Source of the DNA: G965195345 sp965277625
GTDB lineage: Bacteria > Pseudomonadota > Gammaproteobacteria > CAKMZV01
DNA: 64,000 nt
Assembly (NCBI GenBank): GCA_965277625.1
Contig: OZ255827.1
Coordinates: 1,550,001-1,614,000 of the forward strand
Reading direction: 5' to 3'
Made by a program: the position numbers and the translations under genes. How positions within the stretch are numbered: position 1 is the stretch's first letter; each line of letters opens with the position of its first letter. Shown in pieces: positions 8,232 to 16,126 of this stretch. The notes beneath the pieces were generated by a model. It was given only the letters and a program-made list of their open reading frames with translations, did not search any database and had not been told where the DNA came from.

Positions 8232-9175
8232 TCAGTTTTGTTATTCCCGTTTATTTCACGTCTCCTTCAGAGTCTGGGTTGACAAAGTTGATCGACAGAA
8301 TCACTGCGATTTGTGAACAAATAGATTCGTCTTTTGAAATCATTTTGGTGGACGATGCTTGCCCATCAAATTCTTGGGATCATATTCAGAAACTGTGTGT
8401 CAAAATGCCTGCCATAGTCAAAGGCATCAAACACAGTCGAAATTTTGGTCAACAAAATGCCATTACTACTGGACTTTCCATGAGTAGTGGTGAGTGGATG
8501 GTCGTTATGGATTGTGATTTTCAAGATGACCCTGAAGCCATCTTCGATCTCTGGGCAAAAAAAAATGAAGGCTTTGATTATGTTGTTATCTCACGTTTTA
8601 ATCGTCAAGATTCATTTTTAAAAAAATCAACCTCTTATCTCTTTTGGCGATTATTCTCATTTTTAACCAATACAACGCTAGATGGTTCTGTTGCAAACTA
8701 TGGCATCTATAACCGTAAAGTCATCAATGCTTATTTATCTATCAATGATCAAATAAAATCTTTTCCAGCCCACGTTAATTGGTTAGGATTCAATAGGGCA
8801 ACCATAGAATATCAGCACCAACCGAGATTGAGCGGCAAATCATCTTATAGCATTGCCAAAATGTTCATATTAGCAACCAATACCATACTGAATTTTTCTG
8901 ACAGACCCTTGTGGCTAATTGCACAAACAGGGCTTTGGATCTCTGCACTCAGCATATTGACCGCTTTGTGTTTTTTTATAGGCGCTTTATTGGACATATT
9001 TGTGGTTCAAGGCTGGGCGGGTATTATTGTGTCCATTTGGTTATTCTCAGGCTTAATCATTTTTTTACTTGGGATAATAGGACTCTACGTTTCCAAAACA
9101 TTTGAGCAAACCAAAAACCGCCCCACAGCCATTATTTCAGAAAAAATTGGCTTTGAACGAGAAGAACTAAAATGA
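8228..9175 (+). CDS. GT2 glycosyltransferase with C-terminal membrane anchor (GtrB/ArnC/DPM1-like)
   Basis: This 315-residue GT2 enzyme has the polyprenyl-phosphate transferase layout. The N-terminal FVIPVYFTSP start, the EIILVDDACP segment and the catalytic DCDFQDDPE motif are present. Two membrane helices occupy about residues 230-290. Relatives (GtrB, ArnC, dolichyl-phosphate mannose synthase) load a nucleotide-activated sugar onto undecaprenyl phosphate at the cytoplasmic face. In this operon it would load the amino-deoxysugar. Stop and start overlap by four bases with the genes on both sides, so it is translationally coupled to the flippase downstream. Confidence 0.85.
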   Translation: MISFVIPVYFTSPSESGLTKLIDRITAICEQIDSSFEIILVDDACPSNSWDHIQKLCVKMPAIVKGIKHSRNFGQQNAITTGLSMSSGEWMVVMDCDFQDDPEAIFDLWAKKNEGFDYVVISRFNRQDSFLKKSTSYLFWRLFSFLTNTTLDGSVANYGIYNRKVINAYLSINDQIKSFPAHVNWLGFNRATIEYQHQPRLSGKSSYSIAKMFILATNTILNFSDRPLWLIAQTGLWISALSILTALCFFIGALLDIFVVQGWAGIIVSIWLFSGLIIFLLGIIGLYVSKTFEQTKNRPTAIISEKIGFEREELK

Positions 9176-9540
9176 ATTATTTATATATTTTAGGTTGTAT
9201 AATCTTCACCGTTTATGGGCAGTTAATCATTAAACATAGACTGGCATCTCATCCACCCTTACCTGGTGATTTCTCTGAAAAGATGATTGCAGTCATCAAG
9301 TTGCTTTTTGACCCCTTTATTGCCTCAGGTCTATTTGCTGCATTCATAGCTGCGCTTCTGTGGATCGTTGCCCTCTCAAAATTTGAATTGAGCTTTGCTT
9401 ATCCCATGATGAGTTTCTCTTTCGTGTTAGTCAGCATATTCTCGTTCTTACTATTCAATGAGGTAATGAGCGTGTATAAAATTTTAGGATTAATACTAAT
9501 CATGTCAGGTATTTTTATTCTGAATTTGCATGCTAAATGA
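9172..9540 (+). CDS. Small four-helix ArnE/EmrE-like flippase
   Basis: This is a 122-residue protein with four predicted membrane helices and an SMR/EamA-type signature. An early Y-G-Q-L-I-I-K segment in helix 1 and 'AYPMMSFSFVLV' plus a conserved glutamate in NEVMSVYK match ArnE/ArnF and related half-EamA transporters. ArnE/F move undecaprenyl-phosphate-L-Ara4N to the periplasmic face. Its place between a polyprenyl GT2 and a GT-C transferase supports the same job for this sugar. Only one subunit is present, so it would act as a homodimer. It overlaps both neighbours by four bases (ATGA). Confidence 0.75.
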   Translation: MNYLYILGCIIFTVYGQLIIKHRLASHPPLPGDFSEKMIAVIKLLFDPFIASGLFAAFIAALLWIVALSKFELSFAYPMMSFSFVLVSIFSFLLFNEVMSVYKILGLILIMSGIFILNLHAK

Positions 9541-10934
9541 GCATAACTTTTCCTTCTTTAACCGTTATTGATTGGGTACTAACTGCCCTCATATTAGCCA
9601 TTATTTGTTGTGCCATTTATCTTTTTGGCAACTATTGCACCCACTGCATTGATCAGGCTTGGACTGCATCTTTTGGTCTCAATTTTATTCAAAACCAAAC
9701 CTATGTTGAAGACTTAACCTTTGCAAATTCTGCAGGAGATTTTCGTTTTTTTGGGATGACACTTGCATATGTCAATGGCAAGTTAGCATCAACATTTAGT
9801 ACCCATCCCTACTTTTTTGCTTTAATTTCAACTTGTTTTACACTGCTTTCCAACGTTTTTTGGTATTTTGGTTTTAAACGATTATTTAATCGAAACATCG
9901 CTTTATTTACAACCTTATGCCTGTTTATTGCCACCACAAGTTTTGGTGTTAGCCAAATTAATCGTCCTGAAGCGCTTTTGTTTCTTCTCTGCTCAGTCAG
10001 CTTCTGTTGTGCCAGTTATCGCTATTATTTCATTGCGGCGATTTTAGCAGGCATTTGTATTGAAATTCATCCCATGGGGTTCATCTGCTTCATTTATTTG
10101 ACTGGCGTATTACTCATTTCTGATGATCGTAAGCATATTAAACATTGGTTGGCTATAGGGATTGCTGGTTTGATTGGACTGGGGTATTTTCTGCTCCTTC
10201 ATCATCCCTATTTAGAACTTTATCAAACTATTTTAAGTCAAGCACGAGGTGCAAATTTTATTCAAAATAATTTCATTTTGGCTTATTTTTTTGATGTCAG
10301 ATATTTTAAAAATGTCCCCGAAGCCTTTCTTTTAATTGCGATGATTGTTGTCACACTAATCAAAAAAAATGCTTTCTCCAATACAGCTGTACGTCTTAGC
10401 CTATTATGGTTAATAGCCATTTTGTTGTTTTCCTTATTGATTGGCAGAGGCAATACGCAGTATGGTATTTATTTATTACCACCGCTATTCCTACTCTCTG
10501 TCGCACAACTTCATCAATGGAAGACGTTCAAACCGATCATTGTGCTAATCGTTGTTTATTACTTACTGCAATATATGGCTTTAATTTATATTAATGGCCA
10601 TTTTAGAATGCATCAATACCATAATCAAATCAATCAACACCTCCCAAAAAAGTCAGAGGGGACCATTTATTTAGGGCATTCTAATCACTGGTTTACATTT
10701 AATAACGACCCCGACCGCCAGTTTTACACCGTCCAAGAGAATGATTTAAAATTTCTTAAAAATCAAAGATTTATCTGGATTCGCGACAACATTTGGGAAC
10801 CAATTAACGCCCAACCGACAACTGAATTTCAAAAGTTGGCTAAAAAATGTCCAATGAAATTGCTAAGCCATTTCGATTACGGTCGGCATTCAGTACGATT
10901 TGAGCAATATGATTGCCGTAAAATTGCACCTTAA
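9537..10934 (+). CDS. GT-C fold membrane glycosyltransferase (ArnT/PMT/GtrC-like)
   Basis: This is a polytopic 465-residue protein with about nine to eleven hydrophobic helices and a soluble C-terminal tail. Topology and acidic residues in the first periplasmic loop (HCIDQAW) fit GT-C enzymes that use polyprenyl-phosphate sugars. The NRPEALL segment after helix 4 resembles the conserved Arg-Pro/Glu element of dolichyl-mannosyltransferase-like proteins. It is the last gene of the sugar operon and probably attaches the flipped sugar to an acceptor at the periplasmic face. The acceptor (lipid A, core, O-antigen or protein) is not evident from sequence. Confidence 0.7.
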   Translation: MSITFPSLTVIDWVLTALILAIICCAIYLFGNYCTHCIDQAWTASFGLNFIQNQTYVEDLTFANSAGDFRFFGMTLAYVNGKLASTFSTHPYFFALISTCFTLLSNVFWYFGFKRLFNRNIALFTTLCLFIATTSFGVSQINRPEALLFLLCSVSFCCASYRYYFIAAILAGICIEIHPMGFICFIYLTGVLLISDDRKHIKHWLAIGIAGLIGLGYFLLLHHPYLELYQTILSQARGANFIQNNFILAYFFDVRYFKNVPEAFLLIAMIVVTLIKKNAFSNTAVRLSLLWLIAILLFSLLIGRGNTQYGIYLLPPLFLLSVAQLHQWKTFKPIIVLIVVYYLLQYMALIYINGHFRMHQYHNQINQHLPKKSEGTIYLGHSNHWFTFNNDPDRQFYTVQENDLKFLKNQRFIWIRDNIWEPINAQPTTEFQKLAKKCPMKLLSHFDYGRHSVRFEQYDCRKIAP

Positions 10935-11063
10935 ATTACCCTGCTGTCTTGAAAATTAAATAAAAAATAATCCACAACTGTGGGAAATTTTATAGAAAAC
11001 GTAAATCTTATTGTAAAAAACCGCCTAAATAAATCATCCATAAACAATCTATTGAGAAAATAT

Positions 11064-12089
11064 ATGAATACCACTGACGCCGCTTTAACATCTAATACTC
11101 CGCCTTTACTAAACAAAATTTCATCAGTGATTGGGTTAATCGTGCCAATCGCTAGCTTTTTTCTATTGTCAAAAACCTTAAGTCCCCCTGCATTATGGGT
11201 GATGATGGGTGTATTACTCGGATTGCCCAGTGGTTTGAGCTTATTCATGCCCCGTTTTAATAAATGGGCGCAACTCTCAAGTACCATTGCCCTCATTGCT
11301 ATTGTTGTCATTGCATCTGCAGACTTATGGCATGCATTATTGAATCAAGTACAAGCCGATCTATCGTTTCAACTATTGAGTCTCATATTGGCTTTGCTCA
11401 TTGCTGCTGTATTGCAATTAACGCAGTTGCTGTATAGTGTGACCGAAGATGAAATGAAGGTTCACGATCTAACCGATAAGGCTTTAAGTGGTCCGTCATT
11501 GGTCATAAGTTTCAGCATTGGTCTGATTCTGACTTCTTTGATGCTATCTTGGATGCAGACGACGGAAATCGCGCTCATGTCCAGTATTTCTCCAAAATTT
11601 TTAACCCGCGGCGTTATCCCACCACTGACCCTCACCTTGTTTTTCTGGGGCGCCTTATTGTTATTCGGTAAATGGCTCAAAATGCTGATTCAAGTCAAGC
11701 ATAGTGATAGTGCCCGTTCTCACTTCAACACAGCGCATCAAAAAACTGACACTTCAGTTAAAAAACAAGATGAATTCTTTCAACTAATCTGGCAACAATT
11801 TGAGGCTTCTTACACCCTTCCTCGATACATCAATTGGGCCATTCCCATACTTGGGTTTATTGGCACAGTTTTGGGCATTTCTCTTGCAACAGAGGGTTTG
11901 AGTGCCATATTGGCCAATAATGATTCAGAGTTTAATCAGTTGCTCGGTTCTGCTCTTTCCCCGCTCGGTATCGCCTTTGATACCACTTTAATTGCACTCT
12001 CATTATCAATTGCCTTGGCGTTTTCTCAAACCATACTTTATCGCTGGGAAGAAAAACAATTGCTCATTTTGGAAGAAAAACTTAAATAA
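11064..12089 (+). CDS. TolQ/ExbB/MotA-like proton-channel protein
   Basis: This is the first gene of a four-gene operon. The 341-residue protein has several N-terminal membrane helices and a C-terminal pair that matches the MotA/TolQ/ExbB fold: the segment LGFIGTVLGIS and the closing AFDTTLIALSLSIAL, with conserved threonines lining the channel. In family members five copies form a channel around two ExbD/MotB-like helices, driven by ion flow. The frame extends to a GTG at 10980, but I chose ATG 11064, preceded by TTGAGAAAA, because the extension is hydrophilic and lacks a ribosome site. The extra N-terminal helices make it longer than TolQ or ExbB. Its cargo is unknown. Confidence 0.75.
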   Translation: MNTTDAALTSNTPPLLNKISSVIGLIVPIASFFLLSKTLSPPALWVMMGVLLGLPSGLSLFMPRFNKWAQLSSTIALIAIVVIASADLWHALLNQVQADLSFQLLSLILALLIAAVLQLTQLLYSVTEDEMKVHDLTDKALSGPSLVISFSIGLILTSLMLSWMQTTEIALMSSISPKFLTRGVIPPLTLTLFFWGALLLFGKWLKMLIQVKHSDSARSHFNTAHQKTDTSVKKQDEFFQLIWQQFEASYTLPRYINWAIPILGFIGTVLGISLATEGLSAILANNDSEFNQLLGSALSPLGIAFDTTLIALSLSIALAFSQTILYRWEEKQLLILEEKLK

Positions 12090-12092
12090 TCC

Positions 12093-12644
12093 ATGCCCAA
12101 AAAGATCCATCGTAAAGGGAAAAGCCTGTTCAATAGTGGCGATATCGATGCGCCTATGGTTGAGGTGTTCGGTGGTGCCTTGGCATTGTTGATCATCATT
12201 TTTATTTTAATCAATTTGATTGTGACGCAAGACATCCGCGCCATGTTGGACCGTTCAACCGAAGACGCCAAATTTAAAGTGTCTTGGCAAAATGGCACCG
12301 AAGGTTTGGTGGTTATTTCCTACCCTGACAAGCTGCGCATCATTGAAACCAATGAGAGTATCCCCCGCTCTAAAATATGCACACCCAATAACCCTTTCCT
12401 GCGCTACGTCGAGAACATCTATAACAATTCGCAGAATCAACAACTGATTTTTGCCATTTTAGACAATGGGGTGGAAACCATGGCCATTGCTCGCAATTGT
12501 ATGCGCGCCCGCTGGGCTCAACGGGTCATCAATATTGGTTGGATTATTGCCAATCAAGACTTGCTGTCCACCGTTCGATTGCAGGATTTACCTGCGCGCA
12601 TAAAGAAATCGTTAAACTTTAATAAACCACCAACAACGCAATGA
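12093..12644 (+). CDS. ExbD/TolR-like single-span subunit, with Glu at the proton site
   Basis: The 183 residues have one N-terminal membrane helix (about 21-45) and a periplasmic domain. The helix start PMVEVFGGALALL aligns with ExbD/TolR P-L-V-D-V, so the essential proton-carrying aspartate is glutamate here (Glu24). The periplasmic part has two cysteines (one in KICTPNN, one in RNCMRAR) that may pair. It starts three bases after the TolQ-like gene and overlaps the next gene by four bases (ATGA). I infer that it is one of two peptides placed inside the channel ring. The family call comes from helix sequence and gene order; overall identity to ExbD is low. Confidence 0.65.
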   Translation: MPKKIHRKGKSLFNSGDIDAPMVEVFGGALALLIIIFILINLIVTQDIRAMLDRSTEDAKFKVSWQNGTEGLVVISYPDKLRIIETNESIPRSKICTPNNPFLRYVENIYNNSQNQQLIFAILDNGVETMAIARNCMRARWAQRVINIGWIIANQDLLSTVRLQDLPARIKKSLNFNKPPTTQ

Positions 12645-14431
12645 GTGAGCGTGTACAGCAACAGAATCAATCTAAATCATTTGGGTTGTTGGGCCAAAGT
12701 GGTGTGGCATTGGCTGATATTTTGGCAAACAGCGTTGCAGTGATTCTGATCTTAATTGCCGTAACGCTCACCGTTCAACAAAAAAAAGCGCAAGATGAAT
12801 TAGAACAAAATGCGGACATCACCACTATTTTAGCGAGACAGTTAGCAACCAGCGTTGTGTTCAACGATTTGCCAACCAGCCCCCCTGCTCGATTACACGA
12901 CTATCACTCATGCGAGATTCCGCATGACTGCAATCCCTATTTGTATCCGATCATTGAAATGCACGATGGCTATATCCGTATTTTTAATAACAATACCAAA
13001 ATTTATCGTAATGAACTGCTACGAAAAGAGAATGCCTTTGACTTATACATCAAAAATTTACGTCCTGAAGAAATATTAAATTTGCGTTTAGACGTCTATT
13101 CTGTGAGTGAATACTACCTGACATTGGGCATTTTGAAAGAACATAATGCCAGTCCCAGACATTGGCACTACCTTGGTGAAAGTGTGCCACCATTGAAAAA
13201 TCAAATACTTAATGAAGAACGCATTGCCGGACATCAACAAGACCAAAGTTCAGAAGGTTTGGATGAGGGTCAAAGCAACAGTGACAGTGAGGGCAGCAAT
13301 GATTCAGAAAGTTCAAGCCGCTCAAACCAACAAAGCCAGGGTCAAACGCCTTCACAAATGCCCGAAGGAACCGAATTGGCCGATTCTGAATCTCGGCAGT
13401 CTCTGCAGTATGATAGCCTTCTGCCGCCAGCCGATGGCGGGGCATCCAATGAAGTCTCTGAAAATGCCCAAGAACAACCTGGCGGACCAACTGAATCCGA
13501 ATCGTCTCAAAGCAACAAAACTCCCACGACTTTATTTGAAGCCTTAACGGGTATGATGGCAGAATCTCAAGGCCTTACCCCTCCTGAGCAAAGTGGTCAA
13601 GGTTCATCGGGCAAACGATCGATGCGTGTTCACGTCCCCAATGCTGGAAAATCAACTGGAAACGAAGGCAAATCCTCCGACAGTGTTAATTTACCTGCCG
13701 ATGAATATCACCGTGTTGTGATTGCCTACATTCTGACAATGCTTGAACAAGCACACATTCAAAAAACTTTGGCACTCCCTCAAGCGAGAGAATGGCTGGC
13801 GCAGCTCGCTCAAAGCCCAGAGAGCATCCAACAACTGCCCTTGTATCCGCTGATTGATTCATTAGCGATGATCTTTGATCATGGGCATGAAGCCCGATCT
13901 TCAACATTGCAAAAAACCGTTATTGACGCAAGCTTGAGAGATAATCAACTGCAAATTCCCTATAACGTTGCCTACCCTGCACCTGTTATAAAAACCTATA
14001 ACACCCCTGTTTGGTTAGACAAACTGACTCAAGCCCAAAACGTTCAACCAGCGTTGTTAATGCGACTGTATCCCAGTCTATTTAAAGGCGAAGTTTTAGA
14101 ATTTCCCGAAGGTTATACGGTTATTGTCCATCCTGATGAAGCTGCTAGAACCATTGCTCAATGGCGACCCATTGCTGTACTCGATGCCCAATTAAATGAC
14201 ATCAGTTTAGGATTTGTTTATGCCTCAATAGCCAATGAGCAACTGGTGATTCACGCAGGCGAAAACCAATTGTTATTGAATAAATTTCCCATTTCAGATC
14301 CACAAATCAGTGCCAAAGACAACACCGAAATTCTCACGCCCATACTATGGCTGTTTGGATTATTTACCCTCTTGGTATTACTGTCAAGAATGCGTATTCG
14401 AACTCGACGAGAATCCCTCAAATCCATTTAG
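12641..14431 (+). CDS. Large MotB/ExbD-like protein with Ser/Gln-rich linker and C-terminal helix
   Basis: The 596-residue protein starts with a cytoplasmic tail, then a helix (about 22-46) whose GVALADILANSVAVIL segment aligns without gaps with the helix of the preceding gene and keeps an aspartate (Asp26) at the proton site. Residues about 45-200 form a predicted periplasmic domain. Residues about 200-350 are low complexity, rich in Ser, Gln, Glu and Gly. A folded region of about 210 residues follows, and a second membrane helix lies near 567-585 before a basic tail. No OmpA-like peptidoglycan-binding motif is seen. It may be the partner of the ExbD-like subunit, giving a heterodimer. Function is unknown. 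Confidence 0.55.
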   Translation: MSERVQQQNQSKSFGLLGQSGVALADILANSVAVILILIAVTLTVQQKKAQDELEQNADITTILARQLATSVVFNDLPTSPPARLHDYHSCEIPHDCNPYLYPIIEMHDGYIRIFNNNTKIYRNELLRKENAFDLYIKNLRPEEILNLRLDVYSVSEYYLTLGILKEHNASPRHWHYLGESVPPLKNQILNEERIAGHQQDQSSEGLDEGQSNSDSEGSNDSESSSRSNQQSQGQTPSQMPEGTELADSESRQSLQYDSLLPPADGGASNEVSENAQEQPGGPTESESSQSNKTPTTLFEALTGMMAESQGLTPPEQSGQGSSGKRSMRVHVPNAGKSTGNEGKSSDSVNLPADEYHRVVIAYILTMLEQAHIQKTLALPQAREWLAQLAQSPESIQQLPLYPLIDSLAMIFDHGHEARSSTLQKTVIDASLRDNQLQIPYNVAYPAPVIKTYNTPVWLDKLTQAQNVQPALLMRLYPSLFKGEVLEFPEGYTVIVHPDEAARTIAQWRPIAVLDAQLNDISLGFVYASIANEQLVIHAGENQLLLNKFPISDPQISAKDNTEILTPILWLFGLFTLLVLLSRMRIRTRRESLKSI

Positions 14432-14433
14432 CC

Positions 14434-15996
14434 ATGAGCCAAAATCGCGTCATTGCCCTCATTCTGTTTATTGTCATTACTTTGGCATTAGTCTGGTGGC
14501 GTTGGGTTTATTTGTCCCCGCAGCAACTCGATTTAGTCACCGTTGTTGAAACAGACCAACCGGCTGTCGTCAGCCCCATGGATGAGGTTCTCAAAAAGCA
14601 TATCAACTTGCTGACCCATACCCAGACTTTATTGCAGCAATTTAAACGCCCCAGTGAATCCATCACTTTAAAACCGCTGTGGATTGACCGTTGTGAGGTT
14701 ACGCAAAGAGACTTTCGCCAATTTGCCACTTGGCGAGCGGCTCAGGTCATTCCGCCAAATGCCCATCCAGCAACCCCCCAGCGATGGGCGTATAAAAGTC
14801 AATCAGAAAATCATCGCATACTCGGACAACTGAGCATGCCTGCAGGTGGATTAAGTTATTTAGATGGTTGGGCGTATTGCCATGCTGCTGGCGGTCGCTT
14901 ACCAAGCAGTCAGGAGTTTGAAGCAATCAGTGCAGGCAAGGAACAACGTTTATATCCTTGGGGCAATACACTGGTTGACGATGCTTGGCCCTATAAGGAC
15001 CCTTCTTTGAACGTTGCCCAAGTGTGCGGTTCGCATCCAGCAACTGATACACCCGAAGGCATCCATGATTTAGGCAACAATGTTTTAGAATGGACGACAA
15101 ACAACGACCAAGCTGTGTTGATGGGTGGCAATGCCTACCATCGCCCTTTGGCATTAAATGCCATCAACCTTATCAGGCGTTCAGCACCTGTGGATTTTCG
15201 TTCGCAATACACAGGTTTTCGTTGCGTCTATGACCGAACCCAACAAGCCAATTTAGATTCGCTGCCTTTGCCGTGGGGGAGCCAGCCAAAAATTGCCAGT
15301 ATAGATGCTTCAACATTGACAATCGGTCCACCCAAATCTGCTAAAATTCCCGCATTATTATTGCATTTAAAGGATGATCAACTCAAATCGATCCAAAACT
15401 TTTCCATCATCCCGACACGCTTAAATTTAAAAGTGATGCGTTATGAAGTCACGGTGGCATCGTACACTAAATTCTTACGCGACCCATTGGTGCGATTCGG
15501 TTTTTATAATCACCCACAACAACCCGTCAACATGGCCCATGATCCCGTCCGATGGGACACACAGCAACAAAATCCAAGTCATCCTGTGACCAACATCACG
15601 TGGTGGAATGCCTGGTCATTTGCCAAATGGGTGGGCGGGCGACTGCCAACAGCCCCTGAATGGACGGCGCTTGCGGGCGCACATTCCACGCGTTTCCCCT
15701 ATGGAAACCAATACCAACCCCTAGCCTCTGTGGACAGAAATCGCATAGACAGCCAATGGCAATCCTTAGAAGTCATCGCCTCAAATGATGACAGCAAACA
15801 CGCAATCAAAGGTTTTGCTGGTAATGTTGCCGAATGGACCAGCACATCGCTATTGCGCGGCAATGCTTTTACCTTGGTCATCAAGGGTGGCAGTTTCTTC
15901 ATGCCTGAAGAAGGCGGAGAAATCGGTCAAAGTGGCGAAGCACCGCCAAATTATAAAAATGCAGACTTGGGTTTCCGGGTGGTTTTTCCGAATTAG
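14434..15996 (+). CDS. Membrane-anchored protein with two FGE-sulfatase (SUMF1-like) domains
   Basis: This 520-residue protein has one N-terminal signal anchor (about 5-23) and two tandem formylglycine-generating-enzyme-like domains (about 77-268 and 328-520). Diagnostic motifs are GGRLPSSQEF, YPWGN, LGNNVLEWT and GFRCV in the first, and GGRLPTAPEW, FPYGN, GNVAEWT and LGFRVV in the second. The CxxxxC pair of catalytic FGE is absent from both, so I infer a structural or binding role, as in GldK. The start at 14434, two bases after the previous stop, gives a proper anchor; the frame is open further upstream. The operon context ties it to the ion-driven channel. Confidence 0.8.
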   Translation: MSQNRVIALILFIVITLALVWWRWVYLSPQQLDLVTVVETDQPAVVSPMDEVLKKHINLLTHTQTLLQQFKRPSESITLKPLWIDRCEVTQRDFRQFATWRAAQVIPPNAHPATPQRWAYKSQSENHRILGQLSMPAGGLSYLDGWAYCHAAGGRLPSSQEFEAISAGKEQRLYPWGNTLVDDAWPYKDPSLNVAQVCGSHPATDTPEGIHDLGNNVLEWTTNNDQAVLMGGNAYHRPLALNAINLIRRSAPVDFRSQYTGFRCVYDRTQQANLDSLPLPWGSQPKIASIDASTLTIGPPKSAKIPALLLHLKDDQLKSIQNFSIIPTRLNLKVMRYEVTVASYTKFLRDPLVRFGFYNHPQQPVNMAHDPVRWDTQQQNPSHPVTNITWWNAWSFAKWVGGRLPTAPEWTALAGAHSTRFPYGNQYQPLASVDRNRIDSQWQSLEVIASNDDSKHAIKGFAGNVAEWTSTSLLRGNAFTLVIKGGSFFMPEEGGEIGQSGEAPPNYKNADLGFRVVFPN

Positions 15997-16051
15997 AATG
16001 GCCAATCAATTCGCACCACAAATCCGAGTAATATCTAAAATAATCTAACGC

Positions 16052-16081
16052 TTGTTTAAGAATTTCAGTCCCTGATAAAGT
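16052..16081 (+). promoter_or_regulatory. Weak candidate promoter for guaB-guaA
   Basis: TTGTTT (16052-16057) and TAAAGT (16076-16081) are 18 bases apart, about 45 bases before the guaB ATG. The -10 box is poor and a TAGAAT directly follows, so the exact placing is uncertain. Confidence 0.25.
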
Positions 16082-16126
16082 AGAATGCCCCTTTATTATT
16101 AAATTTCCGCTACCGCATATAAAACC

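Noticed and set aside
10935..11063. Terminator between the GT-C gene and the TolQ-like gene (CCAC-AACT-GTGG near 10968-10979)
   Set aside because: The stem is only four or five bases with a weak T-tract; not strong enough to call.
10980..11063. GTG start extending the TolQ-like protein by 28 residues
   Set aside because: The extension is hydrophilic with no ribosome site; ATG 11064 is preferred.
11064..15996. Zorya anti-phage system
   Set aside because: A MotA-like protein and MotB-like proteins are present, but no OmpA-like domain, ZorC, SNF2 helicase or nuclease is encoded. The FGE-like gene is not a Zorya component.
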